From contig JAKSUS010000015.1 in assembly GCA_024408745.1 (NCBI GenBank), positions 1-12,222 on the forward strand: a stretch of 12,222 bases of DNA, given 5' to 3'. Below, one piece after another: positions 7,132 to 12,222 of the stretch (within the stretch, counting starts at the first letter, position 1; each line of letters opens with the position of its first letter). The DNA comes from Candidatus Gastranaerophilales bacterium. Lineage in GTDB: Bacteria > Cyanobacteriota > Vampirovibrionia > Gastranaerophilales > JAILCC01. A model generated the notes under the pieces. That model did no database searches and was not told where the DNA came from. It saw only the letters and a list, made by a program, of their open reading frames with translations. The position numbers and the translations under genes were made by a program.

Positions 7132-8025
7132 ATGTTTACCGAATTTGAATTAAAAAATAATCCTAATGCAACTTCACCATTCAGAGAACGTGAAGAAAAC
7201 AAAATTTTAAAAATAGAAAACATGCTTTTAGAAGTTTTAAAATGGAATGACAGTTTAGATATTCCTATAATAACCTCATTAAAAAACAACGCTCTCAGAA
7301 AAATTATCCGTTGTTTTTTTTATGCTAAAAATCGTCCCGTTGCAATAGGTTTTGCAGGTGAATCAGCAAGCGGCAAAACAACTATCGCAAATGAGATAAT
7401 AAGAGAACTTGAAAACTTTGCAAGCGAACAAAATATTGATAATTTTATAACTAAAATAAATTTAGATAATTATTATTACGACCGTTCAAAAGAAGTTATT
7501 GAAGCAGGAAGCTTTGATAATTTTGTTAAAAATTATGACCTTGATTCTCCGAGTGCATTAGAACTTGATTTATTTGCTAAGCATTTGGAGCTTTTAAAAG
7601 CAGGTAATGAAGTTTATTTGCCTATGTATGATATGTCCGGAACCGCAAAAAGATGGGACAATAAAATTCAGGCAATCCCATCAAAACTTATCATAACAGA
7701 AGGACTTTATCCGTTTACTGAAGATGCGGTTCAGGGCTTTGATATTAAATTTTATGTTGATATTGATGAAGATGTCCAAAAAGCTCGTTGGTACAGACGT
7801 GCAAAAGAACGTGATTTAGGCGAAAGTGCTGACAGAGTTTATAATAATGCACTTTCAAAAGCAAAAATCTATATTCGTCCGACAAAATTAGATGCTGATG
7901 TAATTTTAAACGGTGAAGCAAGCATTGAAAACTATAAAATCTTTATCGAAAAAATTATGAATGTGGTGAGAGAATTAATTTCAATTTCAAATAATGAAAG
8001 CGAATTGGAATTAGTCAGAAGCTAA
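7132..8025 (+). CDS. P-loop nucleoside kinase of the uridine kinase / phosphoribulokinase superfamily
   Basis: The 297-residue protein has an N-terminal extension of about 65 residues with no recognised domain, then a uridine-kinase-like fold. The Walker A motif is GESASGKT at 76-83. DNYYYD at 112-117 corresponds to the substrate-side DxFY motif. NYDLDSPSALELD at 134-146, then LKAG and LPMYD at 163-167, match the NFDHP...LKAG...P-x-YD pattern of uridine kinases. ITEG at 188-191 corresponds to the ExG motif. FYVDIDEDVQKARWYRRAKERD at 207-228 is the lid region, and IRPTKLDADVIL closes the domain. The start has GGAGG 5 bases upstream. The gene ends 3 bases before nadD, so it is probably co-transcribed. 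The substrate is uncertain: uridine or cytidine is the family default, but its place next to nadD makes a nicotinamide-riboside-type kinase worth considering. Confidence 0.8.
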   Translation: MFTEFELKNNPNATSPFREREENKILKIENMLLEVLKWNDSLDIPIITSLKNNALRKIIRCFFYAKNRPVAIGFAGESASGKTTIANEIIRELENFASEQNIDNFITKINLDNYYYDRSKEVIEAGSFDNFVKNYDLDSPSALELDLFAKHLELLKAGNEVYLPMYDMSGTAKRWDNKIQAIPSKLIITEGLYPFTEDAVQGFDIKFYVDIDEDVQKARWYRRAKERDLGESADRVYNNALSKAKIYIRPTKLDADVILNGEASIENYKIFIEKIMNVVRELISISNNESELELVRS

Positions 8026-8028
8026 AAT

Positions 8029-8605
8029 ATGAAATATTGTATTTTCGCAGGTACTTTTAATCCCGTTCATAATGCACATATTGAAATGGCAAAAAAAGTT
8101 TTATCCGAATTCGATTTTGATAAGATTATTTTTATTCCTGCTTTTATTCAACCTCTAAAAGATAAAAATTCCTGTAAAAATACAGCTTTAGACAGATTAA
8201 ACATGTTGAAAAGTGCATTAAAAAATCATCCTGATTTTGAAATTAATACAATTGAGTATGATAAAAAAGATATTTCTTATACATATAATACTATTTTAGA
8301 ATTATATAAAACTATACCTGATATTGAAGGAAAAATAAATTGACGCTTTAAAAAATATATATAAGTGGTATGAAGCCGAAAAACTTGTTAAATTAATTGA
8401 TTTTATTTTGCTTATTCGCAATGAAGAAGAACTTGAAATTTGTAAAAATTTGAAAAATATTAACTTTAAAATTTTAAAATCTGATAAAATAAATATATCT
8501 TCAACACAAATACGAAATATGATTAAAAATAATGAAGATATATCAGGTATAGTTCCAAAAGAAGTTAGAGATTATATAGAAAAAAATAATTTATACAGAG
8601 AGTGA
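8029..8605 (+). pseudogene. nadD: Nicotinate-nucleotide adenylyltransferase, frameshifted
   Basis: NadD transfers AMP to nicotinate mononucleotide, making deamido-NAD. The first frame (8029-8343) gives 104 residues with the nucleotidyltransferase signature GTFNPVHNAH at 8-17, IPAFIQPLKD, and SYTYNT near 89-94, then stops at TGA 8341-8343. The second frame resumes at 8342 with DALKNIYKWYEAEKL, continues to ISSTQIR and EVRDYIEKNNLY, and ends at TGA 8603-8605. The join falls where the family has FIIG-x-D. The residues FIIGx are absent, consistent with loss of about 14 bases. Together the pieces (104 + 87 residues) give close to the normal 190-200. The missing stretch helps form the substrate pocket, so neither piece should be active alone. 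It starts 3 bases after the kinase gene and precedes yqeK by 6 bases. A real mutation and an assembly error are both possible. Confidence 0.88.
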
Positions 8606-8611
8606 AAAACA

Positions 8612-9175
8612 ATGGAAAATATTATTAGCTGGCTAAAAGAAAATTTAAGTGAAGAAAGATTTATACATTCAATTTCAACTGCAAAAACAGCAAAAGAATT
8701 AGCAAGAAAATACAACGTTGATGATAACAAAGCAGAACTTGCAGGCCTTTTACACGATTGCGCAAAAGAATTTTCACATGAAAAAATGCTTGAAATAATA
8801 AAAAATAATAATCTTGATGTTAATGAAGATGAAATAAAATCGAAAAAAGTTTTACATGCTCCGGTGAGCGCTTATTTTGCAAAAACATTTTTTAAAGTTA
8901 CTGATGAAGAAATTTTGAGTGCAATAAGGTTTCACACAATTGGTAAAATTAATATGACAACTTTTGAAAAGATTATTTTTCTTGCAGATAAAATTGAACC
9001 CGAAACAAGAATCGAACCTTATTTTGAAGAATTAAGAAAAGAATTGAAAAGGACTGACAGTTTAGATGAAACTTTACTTTTATGTAGTAAAATGACAATA
9101 AAGAGTTTATTAGACAGAGATTTAAGGATAAGTTTTCAGTCAATAGATTTATATAATAATCTTTTAAACCAATAA
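8612..9175 (+). CDS. yqeK: HD-domain symmetrical Ap4A hydrolase, YqeK family
   Basis: YqeK proteins hydrolyse diadenosine tetraphosphate symmetrically to two ADP and usually sit directly after nadD, as here. The 187-residue protein has the full HD metal-binding set: H19 (RFIHS), H48 and D49 (GLLHDCAKE), H82 (LHAPVSAYFA), H108 (IRFHTIGK) and D126 (IFLADKIEP). The length and residue spacing are normal for the family. The ATG lies 6 bases after the nadD stop; the ribosome binding site is weak (GAGAG), which fits translation coupled to nadD. The ribosome silencing factor gene rsfS, which commonly follows in other bacteria, is replaced here by a membrane protein gene. Confidence 0.92.
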   Translation: MENIISWLKENLSEERFIHSISTAKTAKELARKYNVDDNKAELAGLLHDCAKEFSHEKMLEIIKNNNLDVNEDEIKSKKVLHAPVSAYFAKTFFKVTDEEILSAIRFHTIGKINMTTFEKIIFLADKIEPETRIEPYFEELRKELKRTDSLDETLLLCSKMTIKSLLDRDLRISFQSIDLYNNLLNQ

Positions 9176-9186
9176 AAGGGGAGTTT

Positions 9187-10191
9187 ATGCAGGTTAACGG
9201 CATAAAATCAACAAATAATAACATTAGATTTAACGGACTTTTAAACAATAAGTTACTTGTTAAAGGTATTGAAATGGCATCAGATAACGGTGTTTTATTT
9301 TGTTCTGCCGCTTCGCTTGTATTGTCTACTTTGGTAAGACCACTCGCTATTATGGCAACTCCTAATGTTGAAAAGGAAAATAAACAATATGCCTGCGCAA
9401 AATCTATTGCTTCAAGCATTATCGGTTTAGGAATAACTGCATTAATTTCAATGCCTGTTGTTTCAGCAATAAGAAACATTGAAAAAGAGCCACATAAATT
9501 TTTAACAGATAAAGCAATAAAAACATTTAAAAATAATTCCGAAAACTTAGCAAAATCTTCCCCGTTCAAATTTACAACCCAGTTTTTTAAATTAGGTTCG
9601 GGAGTTTTAACAGTTGTGCCGAAAACTTTTTTAACCTGCGCTTTAATTCCACCTGTTATGGCATTTTTGTTTAATCAAAATAAGAAAAAGCAAGAGCAAC
9701 TTACATTTAAAGGTATCACCCCAAAACCTAATCTATATCAAAGATTTACAAATAAATTATCGGGAATTTTTGCAAAAGTGTTTAATACCGAAAAAATGCA
9801 AAAATTCTCAAGCAAATATCATGATACAAGCCTTGCTCAACACATGTTTTCAGCCAATGATGTATTAGCAACAGGTTTATTTATTCACTTTACCAATAAT
9901 AATAAGCATATAAAAGAAAATCGAAAGAAAACATTAATATATAATTCTGCAATTGCAACCGGTATAACAGTTGCGGGCGGGTATTTAATTAATTGGCTTT
10001 TGAAAAAACCGACTGAAATGTTCATAAAAGCATTTGAAAAAGCAAATAAAGGCTTGCCGAATTTACCGAAATACACAGAAGGCATCAAAAACGCAAAAGC
10101 AGGATTAATTTTAGGCGGAATGTATTATCTTGTTACACCTATTGTTGCAACAATGATGGCTGAATATATGACAAATAAAAACAGGAATTAA
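9187..10191 (+). CDS. Multi-spanning membrane protein of unknown function with Asn-rich RFNG N-terminus
   Basis: I do not recognise a characterised family. The 334 residues begin with a short soluble, Asn-rich head, STNNNIRFNG at 8-17. About five hydrophobic segments follow, at roughly 36-57, 70-95, 138-162, 250-271 and 304-327. A cytoplasmic-looking basic loop at 164-246 contains QLTFKGITPKPN at 171-182, which echoes the N-terminal F-x-G motif. There is no cleavable signal peptide. The start has a GGGGAG ribosome binding site 4 bases upstream. It lies 11 bases after yqeK and probably belongs to the same transcript. Its stop overlaps the stop of the convergent 115-residue gene. The Asn-rich/FxG head is also seen in other unknown genes nearby and looks lineage-specific. 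Confidence 0.85.
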   Translation: MQVNGIKSTNNNIRFNGLLNNKLLVKGIEMASDNGVLFCSAASLVLSTLVRPLAIMATPNVEKENKQYACAKSIASSIIGLGITALISMPVVSAIRNIEKEPHKFLTDKAIKTFKNNSENLAKSSPFKFTTQFFKLGSGVLTVVPKTFLTCALIPPVMAFLFNQNKKKQEQLTFKGITPKPNLYQRFTNKLSGIFAKVFNTEKMQKFSSKYHDTSLAQHMFSANDVLATGLFIHFTNNNKHIKENRKKTLIYNSAIATGITVAGGYLINWLLKKPTEMFIKAFEKANKGLPNLPKYTEGIKNAKAGLILGGMYYLVTPIVATMMAEYMTNKNRN

Positions 10192-10535
10192 CCATTTAAA
10201 TTATATCTGCTTTTTTCTGCAGTATTACACATTTTGCGAAGTTTATCCGTAAGCCGCTCTGAAATTTTGATATTTCCCGTAAAATAATCAGCCTGAGTTA
10301 CAGGATCATAAATTGATACATATAAATTGTCAGATTTATCATTTTTATAAGCACTAACTTCTAAAAATGAATTATCTAAATTGTTTAAATTTGCTTCATC
10401 ATTACGGGGAATTATATCCATACCCAATTCTGACTTGTAAAATTCTTTTATTGCTTTTTCTATATTTTTTCTGCTGTTGCGTGCAAAGTGTCCGAAGTTT
10501 TGTCCATTAGTTACTAATGAGATTTTTGAAATCAT
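10188..10535 (-). CDS. Unrecognised 115-residue protein with N-terminal QNFG motif
   Basis: I do not recognise a family. The protein starts MISKISLVTNGQNFGHFARN, with the N-x-F-G motif at residues 13-15 region (QNFG at 12-15). Then comes a basic helix-prone stretch to about 38 and a mixed region with FLEVSAYK and LYVSIYDP at 57-78, which looks like beta strands, ending in a charged helix (ISERLTDKLRKMC). There is no signal peptide and no membrane segment. AAAGGA lies 6 bases before the ATG. A 16-bp sequence at 10581-10596, exactly 45 bases upstream, also occurs exactly 45 bases upstream of the unknown gene at 11770-12135, so the two are probably co-regulated. The stop codon overlaps the stop of the convergent membrane-protein gene. 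Confidence 0.78.
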   Translation of the reverse strand: MISKISLVTNGQNFGHFARNSRKNIEKAIKEFYKSELGMDIIPRNDEANLNNLDNSFLEVSAYKNDKSDNLYVSIYDPVTQADYFTGNIKISERLTDKLRKMCNTAEKSRYNLNG

Positions 10536-10565
10536 ATATATCCTTTCAGGTTTATTTATCTGCTA

Positions 10566-10605
10566 ATAGTATTAAATATGAAAATAAATTAATTTGTTAT
10601 ATAAT
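10566..10605. promoter_or_regulatory. Divergent promoter region with shared 16-bp element
   Basis: On the minus strand, CAAATTAATTTATTTT (10596 down to 10581) lies 45 bases before the ATG of the 115-residue gene, followed by a weak -10 (TACTAT, 10571-10566). The identical 16-mer occurs at 12181-12196 in the same position relative to another gene. On the plus strand a perfect TATAAT at 10600-10605 serves as the likely -10 of spmA, 29 bases before its ATG, with no clear -35. The 16-mer is therefore placed to affect both directions. Confidence 0.5.
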
Positions 10606-10634
10606 AGTTCCGTTAAATAATAAAAGAAGGTGTT

Positions 10635-11237
10635 ATGGGATATATTTGGGTTTTTCTCATTGTAGTATCTGTTATAGTCGCAATAATCAACGGAAGAATT
10701 ACTGAAGTTACACAAGCCATTGTTGATAATGCAAAATTAGGTGTTGAAATTTCACTTTCTTTAATAGGTATTATGGCTTTTTGGCTTGGGATAGTTAAGC
10801 TTGCAGAAAAATCCGGAATTGTAACTTTTATTTCAAAAATAGTTCAGCCGATTACAAATTTATTATTTCCTGAAATTCCTAAAAATCATGAGTCATTAGG
10901 GAATATCGCAATGAACGTTTCCGCAAATGCTTTAGGTGTAACTAATGCAGCGACTCCTATCGGCATAAAAGCAATGCAGGAAATGCAAACATTAAATAAA
11001 CATAAAGATACCGCAACAAATCCGATGTGTACATTTTTAGCGATAAATACCGCAGGATTTCAAATTATTCCTGCTTCTGTTATTGCAGTTTTAGTCGCAT
11101 CAGGTTCTACTAATCCGACAGAAATTGTAGCGCCAACAATATTAATAACACTTTTAGGAACAATCGTTGCAATTATTACGGTTAAAATTTTACAAAGATT
11201 CTTCCCGATAAAAGATGAGGGCAAAAAAGATGATTAA
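10635..11237 (+). CDS. spmA: SpmA-like membrane protein (nucleoside recognition / Gate domain)
   Basis: SpmA was named in Bacillus for spore core dehydration, but homologues with the Gate (nucleoside recognition) domain are widespread in non-spore-formers and the transported substrate is unknown. The 200-residue protein has hydrophobic segments at about 3-20, 37-57, 130-152 and 162-185. It carries the typical conserved region SANALGVTNAATPIG near residues 95-109, which aligns with NMSANxLGLGNAATPLG in known SpmA. Length matches the family (about 196). A GAAGGTG ribosome binding site precedes the ATG and a TATAAT lies upstream at 10600-10605. It overlaps spmB by 8 bases, so the pair is translated together. 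No sporulation genes are seen around it. Confidence 0.9.
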   Translation: MGYIWVFLIVVSVIVAIINGRITEVTQAIVDNAKLGVEISLSLIGIMAFWLGIVKLAEKSGIVTFISKIVQPITNLLFPEIPKNHESLGNIAMNVSANALGVTNAATPIGIKAMQEMQTLNKHKDTATNPMCTFLAINTAGFQIIPASVIAVLVASGSTNPTEIVAPTILITLLGTIVAIITVKILQRFFPIKDEGKKDD

Positions 11238-11766
11238 AGAAGTTTTAAACATAATATCACTTTACACTTTGCCTTTAATAGTTGTTATTATTCCTTTATA
11301 TGCAATTTTTAAAAAAGTTCCCGTATATGAAACTTTTATAAGCGGGGCAAAAGATGGTTTTAAAGTCGGAGTTATGATTATTCCTTATTTGGTTGCGATT
11401 TTAGTTGCAATCGGCATGTTCAGAGCCTCAGGTGCAATAGATTTGTTGTCAGCCTGGTTATCGCCAATATTAAACAAAATTGGCATGCCTGCAGAACTTT
11501 TACCGTTAGCAATAATACGACCTCTATCCGGTAGCGGTGCATTGGGAATTATGACAGAAATCGCCTCAACTCATGGTGCTGATGCTTTTATAACCAAAAT
11601 GGCAGCAGTAATGGTCGGTTGCAGCGAAACAACATTTTATGTTTTAACCGTTTATTTCGGTTCAGTCGGAATAAGCAAATTTAGGCATGCGCTTTATGCA
11701 GACCTAATATCCGATTTTGCGAGTATTGTTTTTGCAATTATAATAAGCAATATCGCTTTTTCATAA
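11230..11766 (+). CDS. spmB: SpmB-like membrane protein (nucleoside recognition / Gate domain)
   Basis: SpmB is the partner of SpmA and the two always tend to occur together. The 178-residue protein equals the usual family length. It has hydrophobic segments at about 4-24, 45-63, 120-145 and 155-176, with the conserved PLAIIRPLSGSGALGIMTEI at about 91-110 and TTFYVLTVYFGSVGI at about 134-148. I chose the ATG at 11230 rather than 11215: GAGGG at 11217-11221 is properly spaced for 11230, the 11215 start has no ribosome binding site, and known SpmB proteins start close to this point. The start lies inside the end of spmA. Its stop is 3 bases from the end of the convergent 121-residue gene. Confidence 0.9.
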   Translation: MIKEVLNIISLYTLPLIVVIIPLYAIFKKVPVYETFISGAKDGFKVGVMIIPYLVAILVAIGMFRASGAIDLLSAWLSPILNKIGMPAELLPLAIIRPLSGSGALGIMTEIASTHGADAFITKMAAVMVGCSETTFYVLTVYFGSVGISKFRHALYADLISDFASIVFAIIISNIAFS

Positions 11767-11768
11767 AA

Positions 11769-11788
11769 TTTAAACGACAACGTTTAAC
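11769..11788. terminator. Weak hairpin between convergent gene ends
   Basis: TTAAACG (11770-11776) and CGTTTAA (11781-11787) form a perfect 7-bp stem with a 4-base ACAA loop, overlapping the stop of the 121-residue gene. On the minus strand it is followed by ATTTTAT, a poor T-tract. It may act as a modest terminator for either gene, but the stem is short and AT-rich. Confidence 0.3.
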
Positions 11789-12135
11789 ATTGCGTTATGC
11801 TTATCAATAAGAGCATTAGCTATATTTTTGGCCTCTTCAGCGTTTTTTGCGTTAATGCATTTTTCTATGCCTTCCAAAATTTCGGGAGGATACTTTTTAC
11901 CGCCTACTTTATAGCAAAAAGCAGGGGCATCAAAGAAATGCAGATATCCTAAAACACCATCGTCCATTTTTCTCGCCATCGTATCACCAATTTCTTTAAA
12001 GTATAGATTTTTCTTAGGTGCTAGCGTGGTTAATTTGGCTACACATTCTGCAATTGTTAATTTATCTTTGGCAACGATTGTAGCTTGTTTCCAATTCATT
12101 CCGAAATTATTATTTGAGATTGAATTAATTTGCAT
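11770..12135 (-). CDS. Unrecognised 121-residue protein with N-terminal NNNFG motif
   Basis: I do not recognise a family. The protein begins MQINSISNNNFGMNWKQA, with the Asn-rich N-x-F-G head also found in neighbouring unknown genes. It continues with a compact, apparently soluble domain: a helix-prone stretch at 15-40, then LYFKEIGDTMARKMDDGVLGYLHFFDAPAFCYKVGG (about 44-79, probably strands), and two helices at 84-118 (EILEGIEKCINAKNAEEAKNIANALI). There is no signal peptide. A weak AAGG ribosome binding site lies upstream, with TATAAT at 12169-12174 on the minus strand and the shared 16-bp element at 12181-12196. It is a single-gene unit. Confidence 0.78.
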   Translation of the reverse strand: MQINSISNNNFGMNWKQATIVAKDKLTIAECVAKLTTLAPKKNLYFKEIGDTMARKMDDGVLGYLHFFDAPAFCYKVGGKKYPPEILEGIEKCINAKNAEEAKNIANALIDKHNAMLNVVV

Positions 12136-12168
12136 GCCTACACGACCTTACTTAAAATGCTAACAAAT

Positions 12169-12196
12169 ATTATAAGCTAAAAAATAAATTAATTTG
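12169..12196 (-). promoter_or_regulatory. Promoter of the 121-residue gene with shared 16-bp element
   Basis: On the minus strand, CAAATTAATTTATTTT (12196 down to 12181) is followed by TATAAT (12174 down to 12169) and then, 33 bases later, by the ATG at 12135. There is no TTGACA-like -35; the 16-mer occupies that place. The same 16-mer stands at the same 45-base distance from the ATG of the gene at 10188-10535. Confidence 0.55.
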
Positions 12197-12222
12197 CCAT
12201 TAAAATTTATTAACAAATGTAA

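Noticed and set aside
8341..8360. Programmed ribosomal frameshift in nadD
   Set aside because: A slip cannot restore the missing FIIGx residues. The gap in the protein points to lost bases, and there is no classic slippery heptamer with a downstream structure at the joint.
8973..9569. A 198-residue minus-strand open frame opposite yqeK and the membrane protein
   Set aside because: It crosses two well-supported plus-strand genes, has no ribosome binding site, and its composition is that of an antisense shadow.

Overview
This AT-rich, densely packed window looks like a chromosomal piece of a gut bacterium. My best guess is the non-photosynthetic cyanobacterial sister lineage (Vampirovibrionia/Melainabacteria, order Gastranaerophilales). 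The guess rests on the low GC content, the mix of fermentative D-lactate dehydrogenase with histidine, riboflavin and NAD genes, the SpmA/SpmB pair, and several lineage-type proteins of unknown function with an Asn-rich N-terminus carrying an N-x-F-G or R-F-N-G motif. It is an inference, not a demonstrated placement. TGA ends nadD, so the standard bacterial code appears to apply.

Layout. Positions 1-1312 (+) hold the tail of hisE and then hisD, which carries an in-frame TGA at 230-232. Positions 1309-2343 (-) hold a D-lactate dehydrogenase, ldhA, with an unusual cysteine-containing tail; its stop overlaps the hisD stop. Positions 2427-4285 (-) hold riboflavin synthase (ribE) followed by the bifunctional ribBA. 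Positions 4551-6392 (-) hold a 613-residue low-complexity and coiled-coil protein of unknown function, with a strong terminator. Positions 6667-6825 (-) hold a 52-codon gene with a very good ribosome binding site and its own terminator. Positions 7132-10191 (+) form a probable operon: a P-loop uridine-kinase-like protein, nadD (broken by a frameshift), yqeK and a multi-spanning membrane protein of unknown function. Positions 10188-10535 (-) hold a 115-residue unknown protein. Positions 10635-11766 (+) hold spmA and spmB. Positions 11770-12135 (-) hold a 121-residue unknown protein.

How the genes relate. The hisE-hisD pair is the end of a histidine biosynthesis cluster. ribE and ribBA cover three riboflavin-pathway activities; ribD and ribH are not here, and no FMN riboswitch is visible. 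nadD (nicotinate mononucleotide adenylyltransferase) and yqeK (HD-family dinucleoside tetraphosphate hydrolase) are classic neighbours, with a nucleoside-kinase-like gene in front.

The most notable points are these. (1) Two housekeeping genes are broken within 8.4 kb: hisD by a stop codon, and nadD by a frameshift that removes its conserved FIIGxD segment. (2) A 16-bp sequence is perfectly repeated exactly 45 nt upstream of the start codons of the two small NFG-motif genes, suggesting a shared promoter class. (3) Unrelated proteins share an N-terminal Asn-rich/FG tag. (4) There is a large unknown coiled-coil protein and a clean, previously easy-to-miss 52-codon gene. I saw no tRNA, rRNA, CRISPR array, insertion sequence or phage gene.
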